A stretch of DNA of 64,000 nt from Flaccisagitta enflata (GCA_965153355.1 OZ231126.1:25978001-26042000), one strand, 5' to 3'; shown: positions 10,198 to 19,466, counted from the stretch's first letter. Numbers and translations: made by a program. The notes: generated by a model from the sequence alone, not told the origin.

Positions 10198-10749
10198 ACG
10201 CCTGGGCCCACTCGCATCCGGTCACCGTGAGGACCTGCTGCCCCAGTGCTTCAAGTGTCGCTGCCCCATCCTCGTGTGATGAAGGACTCCAAGAATTTTG
10301 GTCATTTCTTTGCCATTCCACAAACTCGTTGAGGGACACGGTTGGAATGTCTTTGTTATCCCAACTTTCGACGACGCGTAACACTTTTTGCAGAATTAGC
10401 CTTTCCCAAATCACGAATGGCTCCAAAAAACCCAGCGGGTCAAATATAGACGCTATTAATTTGAGCATTTGTCTGGTCTGCACATTCACCCGGCCTTTGA
10501 TTTATCTGGCAAAAAGGAAAAAGCATCGGCAGAAAAAGAATATCTAAGGCCTAACAGTTTCGTCGTGTCATCAGTGGCGCCGGATACATCCATGGGCGTC
10601 ACGCGCTGATCCGTCAGATCGCCTTCAAGGACTTCCGGGTGGCTTGATCTCCATTTGCACAGATTCATGCCGGCGTCCTGGAGGGCGGCCGTGATGCCCA
10701 CGCGAAAGTCTTTGCCACTTTGGTACTGAGCAGTGACTTTATCAGATCA

Positions 10750-11952
10750 TCAATGTACATGTTCCTCATCACTGCCTGAACCACGAGGGGGCCTTATATT
10801 CAGCCGAGATGTTGCACCACAGTGTTGTAGAGTGAAGATCGCGCACACTTGATGATTTTGCACTAAAGACGTAAATAGAAACTCGCTCAGGTTTATTTCC
10901 ATTTTTTCATATCGCGAACCAATAATAGCGGAAAAGTCCTGCGTCTTCTTTCGTGACATAGATTCGTAGCAATTCACGTCCGCGCCCACGGCGACGGGGC
11001 CTTCGCACCGGAAGCGCATCAACACGCCTCTGATGTCGTTGGCAAGTTGCGGTCCGTCCAAGAGCTGGTCGTTAAGGCTTGATCCACCCACTGCTGCATG
11101 GCAATCGTGGCAGATGAAGACCTGACCCGGCTTGCCTGGTTTGTCCGCCACATGGATAGGGATAGCCCATCTAGGTCGATCTGGTGGCATGTTGGCGTGC
11201 ACATTTGGATCTACTTTCCTCACGCGCCCTTTTTCCCAGAATTTTGCCATAGTTTCGAATGTTATTCGGCGCCTTTCCGGGTCCCGCATTAATTGTTTTT
11301 TCAGCCGAAATAAGCGGTCTAGGGCCATAATTTCAGAATCCAAATTGATTAGTGCATCGGCAGTTGCTTGCCTTCCACCTTTATGAAGGACTGGAGTAAG
11401 GTAGTGTTCAGATTTCGGATCCAACATCATGCCCTCCTTCATTTGGCGGATGGCAAACTTATCACTGAGAGACATATCTCGCTTATTTTTGTCCACTTTT
11501 TCGAATTCACCGGCATTTATTCTTTTTATGGTTTTTGCCAAATCTGAATCAATGCTGTGAAACGAAGCAAAGTTGCAAACAAAATATCGCGAGTCAGTGT
11601 TGTTTCTAGGGCCGATCAGACCGGCGCCGAGCGGCGTGGAAATTCCCATGGGCAGCCCCTCGGCGCTTTTATATGTCTCTCCGCCGATCCAGATTCGAGC
11701 GTGCTCCGCGGCTGACATTACGCCGATAGAGCATCCGTCGCCGCCATCCGGAAACGCAGGAAATTCCAGGTCGACGAGATGCTCCATCCCGGCGGTATCC
11801 TCAGCGCGTGGTGGTCTGTCGTCTTTCGATGCGATTATTTCCCCAAAAATGGCGTTGTTGAGAGTGATCCCGTAGCCGTTGGTACCTTCAATCACCACAT
11901 CTGCCACCTCCCTCTCTCCTTCCACCATCTTCTCATGGGTGGTTATCGTCAT
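10750..11952 (-). CDS. pol copy B fragment: protease C-terminus and reverse transcriptase fingers/palm
   Basis: A 400-codon open segment. Residues ~75-120 hold the conserved end of the BEL retropepsin domain (IWIGGETYK, GLPMGISTPLG, GPRNN). The rest is the start of reverse transcriptase: the LFRLKKQLMRDPERRR helix, FWEKGRVRKV, HVADKPGKPGQ and GGSSLNDQLLDGPQL. The catalytic stretch reads VGADVNCYESM here, where copy A has VGADIKDYFHEI, so this copy is damaged around the first catalytic aspartate. The final 60 codons are out of frame with the family. Confidence 0.8.
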   Translation of the reverse strand: MTITTHEKMVEGEREVADVVIEGTNGYGITLNNAIFGEIIASKDDRPPRAEDTAGMEHLVDLEFPAFPDGGDGCSIGVMSAAEHARIWIGGETYKSAEGLPMGISTPLGAGLIGPRNNTDSRYFVCNFASFHSIDSDLAKTIKRINAGEFEKVDKNKRDMSLSDKFAIRQMKEGMMLDPKSEHYLTPVLHKGGRQATADALINLDSEIMALDRLFRLKKQLMRDPERRRITFETMAKFWEKGRVRKVDPNVHANMPPDRPRWAIPIHVADKPGKPGQVFICHDCHAAVGGSSLNDQLLDGPQLANDIRGVLMRFRCEGPVAVGADVNCYESMSRKKTQDFSAIIGSRYEKMEINLSEFLFTSLVQNHQVCAIFTLQHCGATSRLNIRPPRGSGSDEEHVH

Positions 11953-11960
11953 CGTCGTTG

Positions 11961-12652
11961 AACGGCCACTGTGATCATTATCTCGGCATTTTTAATAGAA
12001 TTCCGGATTTCATAGGCAAACTAAAAAAAAATTTTATCTTTTGAGAAAATCAACCTTTATTTCTGAAAAATATAAATAGATTTTATTTTTTTCATGTAAG
12101 AAATCAAAACAATTTTTCTTTAAAAATGGCCCAAGCTGAATTTCATTTTGTTCTTAAAATTTTGACAAATCTCAGGCTCATGTCTCTTATAAACTGGTCT
12201 CTTATATAAAAAAAAAGTGTATCGAAATGTGTTTCAACTCCCGCTGTACTTAAATTATTTTGACTGGGTGTGTCTATGTTTGTTTCGCTGTCGTTTTCAG
12301 GTTTTCATGTTTATGCTCTCATCAAATTGATTCATGTTCAAAGAAATACAGATGAAATGCATCCATTATGAATAATAATTTTGTATCAATTAATAAATGC
12401 TCGGCGGAAGCCCTAAATACTGTTGCAGGCTGTGGGCTATTAGCGATTGGTCTCCTTAGCTAGTTAAGGTAACGTTTGAAAGGTTCCCGAGCATCAAGAA
12501 CAGAGAGAAATTTGAACTATTTGACCATTCTATTTATCGGTAGAAGTTCAGTCGATTCCATCCAGGACACGGTATGCGTAGTTTAGTATCTAAGCGAGTT
12601 TTTTCATTGTTGACAAACCATCTCGGGAATTTACTAGCAATTGTTCCCGATG
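11961..12652. other. AT-rich spacer between the two pol copies
   Basis: About 692 bp with no similarity to BEL/Pao, to the LTRs or to the palindrome arms. Homology stops abruptly on both sides: at GTCATCGTCGTT on the copy B side and at CATGCTTCC on the copy A side. I found no terminal repeats or ORF. It may be filler DNA or host sequence picked up when pol was duplicated. Confidence 0.75.
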
Positions 12653-13023
12653 CCATGCTTCCATTTCCGCGCGCAGTTCTTTGTCGGACGCGGTGAAGTT
12701 GGTGCCATTGTCCGAATACAAATGGCGAATCGCAGGGCGGCGAGCTTGAAACCGCAAGAGGGCGTCGATGAAGCAAGAGGCGCTCATGGATCTCAATATC
12801 TCGAAGTGCACCGCGCGGCACGCAAGGCAGGTAAAGAGCGCGACGTACACTTTGTGAGATGCTCTCCCGGCGATTTTGCAAGAAGCAGGTCCAAAAATAT
12901 CCACCCCCGCGTTCTCGAAGGGCAAACACTTTTTAGTCCTCACTTCCGGTAGTGGTGCCATCAGCTGACTTTCAGGGCGTTTAAATTGTTTTTGACACTC
13001 CACACACGCGCGCACGACGCGCG

Positions 13024-13758
13024 TCACAGACCGGCGTCCTTTCGTGATCCAAAAGCGGCGTCGCGATTCACCCAGCACTTGTTCCACGCCGCGTGCAGTT
13101 GACGGAAGTGGATAGACCGGATCAAACACGCGACGGCCTCGCCATCGTGTGGGCAAGCAGCAGGTCCAAAAATATCCACCCCCGCGTTCTCGAAGGGCAG
13201 ACACCCGTCACGCTGGAGTCGTCCTCTGCATCGTAGCAAACCGGCGTCGTCAACGAAGGGGCATAACGCCGCCAATGGCGATTTTGCGGCGACTTTTTTG
13301 GCTCCAACCGGATCACATTGTTGCAACGACTTAATCTCCGCGTGAAAGGCTTGGGATTGAATGGCGTTGACGATCAGATTTTTGGCGTCGGCCAATTCGG
13401 CGCCGGTAGGCGCCCCAACTTTGTCGGCGTTGTTGTACAACGCCCGGCGTCGATTTTGGACAACGCATATCATGATCGTGCGTTTTAGCAGTGCGACGCG
13501 CCTCAACTTTCCCGTCCACGTCGCCACTTTCTCGCTCACGCAAATCACCCAAGATTGAGGCGGCGTTCTTTCCAGCGTCGCCGTCGTTGCGAGGATATGA
13601 GCGGGAAACGGGCGTGTCACGATCTGCTTTTTCGGCCATTCGTCTTCGCCTCGCCAAAGATAATCAGGGCCGTTGTGGAATTTGCCCCAATTTGGATCTT
13701 GGGCGAGCATCCCTTTTGACGAGTAGTCGGCTTGAGGTGGGTTGGTACCCACCTCCAC
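13024..13758 (-). CDS. pol copy A fragment: pre-integrase region with internal duplication scar
   Basis: A 244-codon open segment: GPDYLWRGEDEWP, SWVICVSEKVATW, ALCPFVDDAGLLRCRGRL, then CLPFENAGVDIFGPA, which belongs about 85 residues further downstream, and then LIRSIHFRQLHA of the zinc-binding domain. The out-of-place motif replaces the stretch that reads EELDFDAKNPIILH in copy B. The nucleotides involved (about 13155-13203) are a second copy of 12886-12930. Confidence 0.82.
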   Translation of the reverse strand: MEVGTNPPQADYSSKGMLAQDPNWGKFHNGPDYLWRGEDEWPKKQIVTRPFPAHILATTATLERTPPQSWVICVSEKVATWTGKLRRVALLKRTIMICVVQNRRRALYNNADKVGAPTGAELADAKNLIVNAIQSQAFHAEIKSLQQCDPVGAKKVAAKSPLAALCPFVDDAGLLRCRGRLQRDGCLPFENAGVDIFGPAACPHDGEAVACLIRSIHFRQLHAAWNKCWVNRDAAFGSRKDAGL

Positions 13759-13785
13759 TCCTCAACCTTCGTAAGCGCCTGAATT

Positions 13786-14312
13786 TCAGAGACGATTTGC
13801 AAAGTAAACCTTGAACCTTGTTTCAGTGTCATTTAATTGCTTAATTACACATTCAGAATCGGTCCAAAGACTTACATAACCATCATAACCCTTGCTCTTC
13901 AATAATGGTGGCGCAGATTCTGGTCGCGAGGCGGTGCTGCTTCTTGAAGCCCAAGGTGGCGGCTCGACTCCATGTGACCCGCCTCCACATCCTTCAGAGG
14001 GACGACGTGCGATTTGGAGCATACAATGGACACATGGATTTCGCCATTCGGACCCTCGTAGCGGACGTAGTACACGGCTCCATACGCCCGTCCACTCGCA
14101 TCCGAATACCCGTGGAGGACCTTTTTTCCGTCTTGCGTTTCCGGCGTCGCCGTCCATCTCGTGATGCGGAAGGACTCCAAGAATTTGAAGCTCGCCTGCC
14201 ATTCCACAAACTCGTTGAGGGACACGGTTGGAATGTCTTTGCTATCCCAACTTTCGACGACGCGTAACACTTTTTGCAGAATTAGCCTTGCCCAAATCAC
14301 GAATGGCTCCAA
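13786..14312 (-). CDS. pol copy A fragments: RNase H in two frames
   Basis: The frame 14312-13899 carries HGYSDASGRAYGAVYYV, with the first RNase H aspartate, and VCSKSHVVPL. The frame 14202-13786 carries LWTDSECVIKQLND with the next metal-binding aspartate and FANRL. A frameshift therefore splits the domain. Confidence 0.75.
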
Positions 14313-14710
14313 AAACCCAGCGGGTCAAATATAGACGCTATTAATTTGAGCATTTGTCTTTTGGTCTGCACATTCAATTCGGCCTTTGATTTATCTGGCA
14401 AAAAGGAAAAAGCATCGGCAGAAAACGAATATCTAAGGCCTAACAATTTCGTCGTGTCATCAGTGGCGCCGGATACATCTATTGGAGCCGCCGGCGCCGG
14501 ATCCGTCGTATCGCCTTCAAGAACTTCCGGATGACTTGATCTCCACTTGCATAGATTCATGCCGGCGTCCTCGAGGGCGGCCGTGATGCCCACGCGAAAG
14601 TCTTTAGCCACTTTGGTATTGCGCAGTGATTTTATCAGATCATCAATGTACATGTTCCTCATCACTGCTTGAACCACGAGAGGGCCATATTCAGCCGAGT
14701 GCTGTTCCAC
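14297..14710 (-). CDS. pol copy A fragment: reverse transcriptase catalytic YIDD and thumb
   Basis: A 137-codon segment with RNMYIDDLIKSL, the two-aspartate reverse transcriptase motif of BEL/Pao, followed by AGMNLCKWRSSHPEV, LLGLRYS and KLIASIFDPLG. The family pattern continues in the next frame (EPFVIWARLILQK at 14312-13899). Confidence 0.82.
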   Translation of the reverse strand: MEQHSAEYGPLVVQAVMRNMYIDDLIKSLRNTKVAKDFRVGITAALEDAGMNLCKWRSSHPEVLEGDTTDPAPAAPIDVSGATDDTTKLLGLRYSFSADAFSFLPDKSKAELNVQTKRQMLKLIASIFDPLGFWSHS

Positions 14711-15038
14711 GTGGTGTTGCAGAGTGAAGATCGCTACACAATTTGATGATGATTTTGCACTAAAGACGGGGTCGGTGAAACTCGTTCAGGTCGATTTCTC
14801 CTTTTTTTCATCGCGAAACCAATAATAGCGGAAAAGTCCTGCGTCTTCTTCGGTGACATAGATCTCGTGGAAGTAATCCTTAATGTCCGCGCCCACGGCG
14901 ACGGGACCTTCACACCGGAAGCGCATCAACACGCCTCTGATGTCGTTGGCAAGTTGCGGTCCGTCCAAGAGCTGGTCGTTAAGGCTTGATCCACCCACTG
15001 CTGCTTTACAATCGTGGCAGATGCGGACTTGCCCGGGC

Positions 15039-15887
15039 TTACCGGGCTTGTCCGCCACATGGATCGGAATCTGTCCATCTAGGTCGATCTGGTGGCATGT
15101 TGGCGTGCACATTTGGATCTACTTTCCTCACGCGCCCCTTTTCCCAGAATTTTGCCATAGTTTCGAATGTTATTCGGCGCCTTTCCGGGTCCCGCATTAA
15201 TTGTTTTTTCAGCCGAAATAAGCGGTCTAGGGCCATCGTTGGAGAATCCAAATTGTTTAGTGCATCGCAAGTTGCTTGCCTTCCACCTTTATGAAGGACA
15301 GGGGTCCGGTAGTGTTCCGTTTTTGGATCCCACCTAATGCCCTCCTTCATTTGGCGGATGGCAAACTTATCACTGAGAGACATATCTCGCTTATTTTTGT
15401 CCACTTTTTCGGATCCACCGGCATTTATTCTCTTTATGGTTTTTGCTAAATCTGAATCAATGCTGTGAAACGAAGCAAAATTGCAAACAAAATATCGCGA
15501 GTCAGTGTTGTTTCTAGGGCCGATCAGACCGGCGCCGAGCGGCGTGGAAATTCCCATGGGCAGCCCCTCGGCGCCTTTATATGTCTCTCCGCCGATCCAG
15601 ATTCGAGCATGCTCCGCGCCGATTATTACGCCGATAGAGCATCCATCGTCGCCATCCGGAAACGCAGGAAATTCCAGGTCGACGAGATGCTCCATCCCGG
15701 CGGCATCCTCAGCGCGTGGTGGTCTGTCGTCCTTCGATGCGATTATCTCCCCGAAGATGGCGTTATTGAGAGTGATCCTGTAGCCGTTGGTACCTTCAAC
15801 TACCACGTCCGCCACCTCCCTCTCTCCCTCCACCATCTTCTCAAGGGTGGTTATCGTCATCGTCGTTTTCCTCCCACTTAGTTTCAA
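15039..15887 (-). CDS. pol copy A fragment: retropepsin end and reverse transcriptase start
   Basis: About 280 codons open. It carries HARIWIGGETYKGAEG and GAGLIGPRNN from the end of the BEL protease domain, then MSLSDKFAIRQMKEG, HYRTPVLHKGG, FRLKKQLMRDPERRR and FWEKGRVRKV. The frame breaks near 15070, after ANMPPDRPRW. The marked 5' end is not a true start codon: pol here is expected to be expressed as part of a gag-pol polyprotein. Confidence 0.82.
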   Translation of the reverse strand: MKLSGRKTTMTITTLEKMVEGEREVADVVVEGTNGYRITLNNAIFGEIIASKDDRPPRAEDAAGMEHLVDLEFPAFPDGDDGCSIGVIIGAEHARIWIGGETYKGAEGLPMGISTPLGAGLIGPRNNTDSRYFVCNFASFHSIDSDLAKTIKRINAGGSEKVDKNKRDMSLSDKFAIRQMKEGIRWDPKTEHYRTPVLHKGGRQATCDALNNLDSPTMALDRLFRLKKQLMRDPERRRITFETMAKFWEKGRVRKVDPNVHANMPPDRPRWTDSDPCGGQAR

Positions 15888-15889
15888 TT

Positions 15890-16048
15890 TTACATAAGTC
15901 CTTCGACACGACGGTCGGTTGGGCCGCCGTCCATCAAAGCAAAAGTCTTGACTTTTCTTTCACCCGTTATGTACAGCGGCAAGATCAACCTCCACGCTCC
16001 GTCGTCGCCGCCAACTTTGAAGACGGAGTTGGTCGAAGGCGCCTCATG
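15890..16048 (-). CDS. BEL/Pao protease N-terminal segment, in frame with gag after a UGA
   Basis: Reading straight through the gag stop (UGA at 16051-16049) gives about 52 codons ending at UAA (15892-15890). They include DGAWRLILPLYITG and FALMDGGPT, which match the start of a BEL retropepsin, with MDGG where the family usually has an aspartate followed by S or E and then G. The rest of the protease is in another frame in 15887-15039. This suggests that gag and pro-pol were one frame, broken by an opal codon and then a frameshift. Whether the UGA is read through is not known. Confidence 0.65.
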   Translation of the reverse strand, partial: HEAPSTNSVFKVGGDDGAWRLILPLYITGERKVKTFALMDGGPTDRRVEGLM

Positions 16049-18745
16049 TCACGCAGGCCCAGATCCTTTTTCGCCGGCGTCTTTGTTTTCAACAGTTTGT
16101 TTTCCCGCCGGGTTAGGTTCCGGGTGCGCTAGAGGGTGATGGAAGCCGCTGCACTTGTCGCAAGTGATCGTCGACGGACATGCCTTGAGATGGCCTCCTT
16201 CGAGGCATCTGAAGCAGATGCCCAAGTTTTTGTTGAATTTCCGGCGGTCCAACGCGTTCATCTCGCTGTAAGTGGGGCAATCCGCTAGACCGTGTTTTCC
16301 GTCGCAACGAGGACAGAGGCCCGGCGTCGCTTTTTGAAGCCGCGTCGGCATCGCGTCCTTCTTTGCGGCGGCGTTGGCGGTCGTCGCGGAAATTTTGGCC
16401 GATGCAGCGAGCTTGTTTTGATTGTTGTTGCGATGGTATCCTGACAACATTTCAGATATGGTTTGCTCTTCATCAATGAAATCAAGAAAATCAGCAAATT
16501 TCAAATCTGAACCATTTTTCTTCCTATACCTCACAACTTTCTTTGCCCACTTATCTTTTAGGAAGGGAAGCTTCTTCTCGACGATCGTCTTGACCACCAA
16601 CTTGTTCTCGAAGTCGTCCGCCTTTTTCGTCTCGGTTGCGAACGAGTGGACGCTCATCAACCGCGCGTAGAAATCGAGCATTCCGTTGTGATCTTTTTCG
16701 TCGATCGCTTTTCCCTGCAGCACTTCGTCAAGCATCTCCAACGCGGTCTCTTGGCGCATCCCGAACTTTTTCGTCAACTTTTCCAACGCCTCGTCGACGG
16801 CCGACTCCGACTTCTTCAGCGTCTCCGCCTCGATCAGCTTGAAGGCCGATCCCTCAAACCAATGCTGCAACTCGTTCAGCATTTGCTTCTTAGATACGCC
16901 CGGGATCTCCATCGCCTCGTTGAAGATTTTCATGTGCTTTTCGAAGTCCATTCTCTTGGTCGTATTTCCGGAGAACTTTTTGGCGGGTCTTGCTTCTTTC
17001 AGCTGGTGGATAGCCGTCTGCTTTAGCGCCGCCTCCAACTGTTGCCGCTGCAGTCGCAAGATGCTCGTCATTAGCGTGTCTGAGACGTTTGAAGCATGGC
17101 TGCTCGCACTGCTAGAAGCTATCGACGGCGCCTTCGAACGTGTTGACGATGATCTTGACGCGATTGACGAGCGGCTGGGGCTTTTCACTTTCTGAGGATG
17201 TACCGTCGCCGGTGCATCTGTCTTTGCCCCTGGCTTTTCGTCTTTCGTCTTGATCCCTCTCTTTGTTCTCTCTTGTTCTCCTGACTCCATTTTCTTTGGC
17301 TTCACGTCACCCAATTTACGGTAAGGCATTGTCGGTGGTTTTTTGACCTCCGTCTTTGCCTCTTTTTCCTTTTTTGGGTCTTCGGCGTAAAGCTTCTTTT
17401 TTGACTTTCGCAGTGGATCCGGTAGCGATCTCTCTGTGATTGACGGCGTTTTCACCTCCTTCTTAGCCGTCGACGTCGGTCTCGACGTCACTCCGTTCAC
17501 CCACGCGCTCGTCAATGCATCCGGAGTTTCGCCACCGAATGCTGCACCTGCGGCGGTCATCTCCAATCCGGCGCCAGCGTCCCTCGACTTTTCTCCCTCC
17601 TCGACGGCGCCGCTTGCCGTTGACTGTTCGTCTTCATTCGCCGCTATCAAGTCCTGCAGCTCCGCCGCATTTTTGTCAATGTTATCCATTTCTTTCTCGT
17701 GGAGGGTTTTGTCGAGGTCCTTTTGCCTTTGTATGTCTTGGATAATGCTTTGATGATACGCAATATCCGCGTCCGCTTGCGCGTCGTTGGATTTTATCCG
17801 TTCCTTCTCGGCTTCCCTTTTTCTCTGTCTGTCTTTCTCCACCTGTCGTGACATCACCGTCGACGTTTTGCTCCTTTGGGATCCCTTTTCTGACGACCTC
17901 GTCGAACGTATCGTCGACCTGGCATTTTCTGCGTCGTCGTCGCGTTCGGGATCAGCACGTGGAGTAACAGAGGTGGTCACGCTTTGAGGTTTTTCGGCCT
18001 CTTTGTCTTTTTTGTTGGCCTCTGCCGCTGTCCGCAGTTCATTTTCGGCCAATTGGAAGCCGGATGGAAGTGGCCGAGCTTTCGGCCGAATGGAGTCATC
18101 TATGGTGAGTTCTGCTGCCGCCGCGGGGGGTGTCGCTGGAGGAGGAGGAGGAGGCGGATGTGACGGGTTTTGGCGTCTTTCCGGCGTCTGACCGCCGACT
18201 ACGTTTTCGAGTACCTTTCTTCCGGCAGTCACTGTCAACGATACCCTCTTTTTCAATGAGTTCAGCATCGACGCTGGAGGCGCCGTCTCTTTCGTCACTT
18301 CCGGTCTCCTCCTTCCTTCCTCTTCGCCTTCACCTCTTCCGCTCGTCCTGCTTTCGTGCAGCAGCGGTAATCCCCCCAACGCCCCGACGTCCTCCGCCGG
18401 GTCGTCAACAGTCTCGTTGACGTCCCCTGCCGATTGCGTCTTGAAGTGGGATTCGAGCGTTATTTTGTAACGAACCATGTCTTGCATCAATTGTCCGGCC
18501 ATTTCCCTGGCGTTGGGCTCGTTCTCAATTTTGCAGGCATTATATTCGTCTAAACGCTTCTCGTAGAGGTCGCAGAATGCGTCGCTTTTTAAGTTCAATT
18601 CGGTTTGCGCCTCCTCCGACGGTGTTTTTGTCGCGTGGTCGAGGGCTACCGTCATTGAGTTAAAGCTTTTCTCCAATTCTCGCCTCACGTGTGCAACGAT
18701 GCGCAGGTCCCATACCGTGGCTTCGATCGGTCTGATGTTCGCCAT
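16049..18745 (-). CDS. gag: BEL/Pao Gag polyprotein, intact
   Basis: 898 residues, uninterrupted. The N-terminus (MANIRPIEATVWDLRIVAH) is followed by a long hydrophilic, low-complexity middle. The conserved gag core lies at roughly residues 590-770, from PAKKFSGNTTKRMDF to the FLDFIDEEQTI region, with WFEGSAFKLIE inside it. The C-terminus has zinc knuckles: CPRCDGKHGLADC, CFRCLEGGHLKAC and a CDKC...HH...H group, the usual BEL pattern. It should assemble particles and package RNA. The long charged middle makes it bigger than typical BEL gags (about 500-600 residues, from memory). The start is 95 bp downstream of the 5' LTR on the minus strand. It ends with a UGA in frame with protease sequence. 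Confidence 0.9.
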   Translation of the reverse strand: MANIRPIEATVWDLRIVAHVRRELEKSFNSMTVALDHATKTPSEEAQTELNLKSDAFCDLYEKRLDEYNACKIENEPNAREMAGQLMQDMVRYKITLESHFKTQSAGDVNETVDDPAEDVGALGGLPLLHESRTSGRGEGEEEGRRRPEVTKETAPPASMLNSLKKRVSLTVTAGRKVLENVVGGQTPERRQNPSHPPPPPPPATPPAAAAELTIDDSIRPKARPLPSGFQLAENELRTAAEANKKDKEAEKPQSVTTSVTPRADPERDDDAENARSTIRSTRSSEKGSQRSKTSTVMSRQVEKDRQRKREAEKERIKSNDAQADADIAYHQSIIQDIQRQKDLDKTLHEKEMDNIDKNAAELQDLIAANEDEQSTASGAVEEGEKSRDAGAGLEMTAAGAAFGGETPDALTSAWVNGVTSRPTSTAKKEVKTPSITERSLPDPLRKSKKKLYAEDPKKEKEAKTEVKKPPTMPYRKLGDVKPKKMESGEQERTKRGIKTKDEKPGAKTDAPATVHPQKVKSPSRSSIASRSSSTRSKAPSIASSSASSHASNVSDTLMTSILRLQRQQLEAALKQTAIHQLKEARPAKKFSGNTTKRMDFEKHMKIFNEAMEIPGVSKKQMLNELQHWFEGSAFKLIEAETLKKSESAVDEALEKLTKKFGMRQETALEMLDEVLQGKAIDEKDHNGMLDFYARLMSVHSFATETKKADDFENKLVVKTIVEKKLPFLKDKWAKKVVRYRKKNGSDLKFADFLDFIDEEQTISEMLSGYHRNNNQNKLAASAKISATTANAAAKKDAMPTRLQKATPGLCPRCDGKHGLADCPTYSEMNALDRRKFNKNLGICFRCLEGGHLKACPSTITCDKCSGFHHPLAHPEPNPAGKQTVENKDAGEKGSGPA

Positions 18746-18840
18746 AGTATCTGATGTTACCTGCGTGTTGTGCTCGTGTATAGTAGGGGGTTATAATATA
18801 GGGTTAGCAACTTTCACCAGCGGCTTTGGTGTTTAAATAC

Positions 18841-19393
18841 TGTGAAGAACCGTAGAAAATACTGTCTCGTACCGTCATTAGGATCTTGCCGTCCACGCAA
18901 CTTCCGACTGAAGACGCCACTTCCGGTTTGAATACGCCATCGCAACGCCAATCACGCCGATAACGTCACTTCCGGTGGCGCTGGTTCCAACGTCAGTCTG
19001 TGGATGCTATCTCTAATCACTAGGTAAGAAAGTGTATTTAAACTATTATATACAGGAAGAGAAAGAGAGAGAAACAGAAGAGAGAGGGGGGAGGGATTGG
19101 TTAATGCCTACCTACTAACTAGCTAGTGTGTACCATTAGTAACTACCTCAATCAATTCAAATCAATTGTCAACATATGTAGCCAAGTACACTCACCACAG
19201 GTTCCACTGTAATCCCCAAAGTGCTTCCAGGTTGAATTGCTTGTTAAAATACACTGATTAACTGAAAGAAAGAATGCATCCAGAGAATCAAGTATATCAT
19301 CACAAGCAAATGAACAGTAACGCCAACGAGAGGACAATGAAATAAATCGCAGTACAAAGGCGGCAAATGCCAAAATATCAACGATATTCCACA
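18841..19393 (-). repeat. 5' LTR of BEL/Pao element
   Basis: 553 bp, identical to 5357-5910 except for two substitutions (in the GCTTG(C/T)TAAAA and TATCA(C/T)CAC contexts) and one A in a run. It is followed by GGGGG (19394-19398), the second TSD copy. A primer-binding site could not be placed with confidence: the first TGG after the LTR on the minus strand lies about 20 bases in. Confidence 0.95.
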
Positions 19394-19466
19394 GGGGGCA
19401 TACAGAAGAGGAGGAGGAAAAGAAGATTAAGAAAAAATATCCCCTTTGTTACATGGTGTGTGTGAA

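Larger units (their letters stand above)
8087..11960 (-). pseudogene. BEL/Pao pol, copy B (3' copy), frameshifted
   Basis: Polyprotein remnants run through several frames: protease end and reverse transcriptase start (11952-10750), connection region (10701-10486 and 10489-10025), RNase H (10197-9622), integrase N-terminus (9775-9260 and 9263-8739), and integrase core plus C-terminal domain (9031-8087). The YIDD catalytic motif is spelled at about 10741-10765 but is out of frame with the upstream reverse transcriptase. Homology with copy A covers 8791-11960. The last 700 bp, carrying the integrase end, exist only here. At least five frame changes make it non-functional as read. Confidence 0.88.
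12653..15890 (-). pseudogene. BEL/Pao pol, copy A (gag-proximal), frameshifted and truncated
   Basis: Segments: protease end plus reverse transcriptase start (15887-15039), palm (frame 15112-14786), YIDD and thumb (14710-14297), RNase H (14312-13899 and 14202-13786), pre-integrase and integrase N-terminus (13758-13024), integrase core (13204-12653). Homology ends in mid-integrase, just after the second core aspartate, at EMEAW. Multiple frame changes and an internal rearrangement at 13155-13203 make it defective. It matches copy B over about 3.2 kb with clear substitutions and indels. Confidence 0.88.
5357..19393 (-). mobile_element. BEL/Pao LTR retrotransposon, 14 kb, with duplicated pol
   Basis: In minus-strand order: LTR 18841-19393, gag 16049-18745, protease segment 15890-16048, pol copy A about 15887-12653, an unrelated spacer 12652-11961, pol copy B 11960-8087, ORF3 7896-6325, LTR 5357-5910. 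Both ends carry a GGGGG TSD (5352-5356 and 19394-19398), and the right arm of the palindrome at about 29790-29815 keeps the unoccupied C/G-rich site. BEL/Pao identity rests on the gag CCHC arrangement, the GGSSLNDQLL and YIDD reverse transcriptase motifs and the HRGGVWERLV integrase motif. Members of the group are usually near 7 kb; the excess comes from the second pol and ORF3. It is GC-rich relative to its flanks. Confidence 0.93.

Noticed and set aside
11961-12652. Spacer between pol copies as a solo LTR or nested element
   Set aside because: No similarity to the LTR, no TG/CA ends, no inverted termini and no target duplication.
18760-18840. Primer-binding site next to the 5' LTR
   Set aside because: No TGG-starting stretch lies at the LTR edge on the minus strand. 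A TGGTG occurs about 20 bases in, too far to call.
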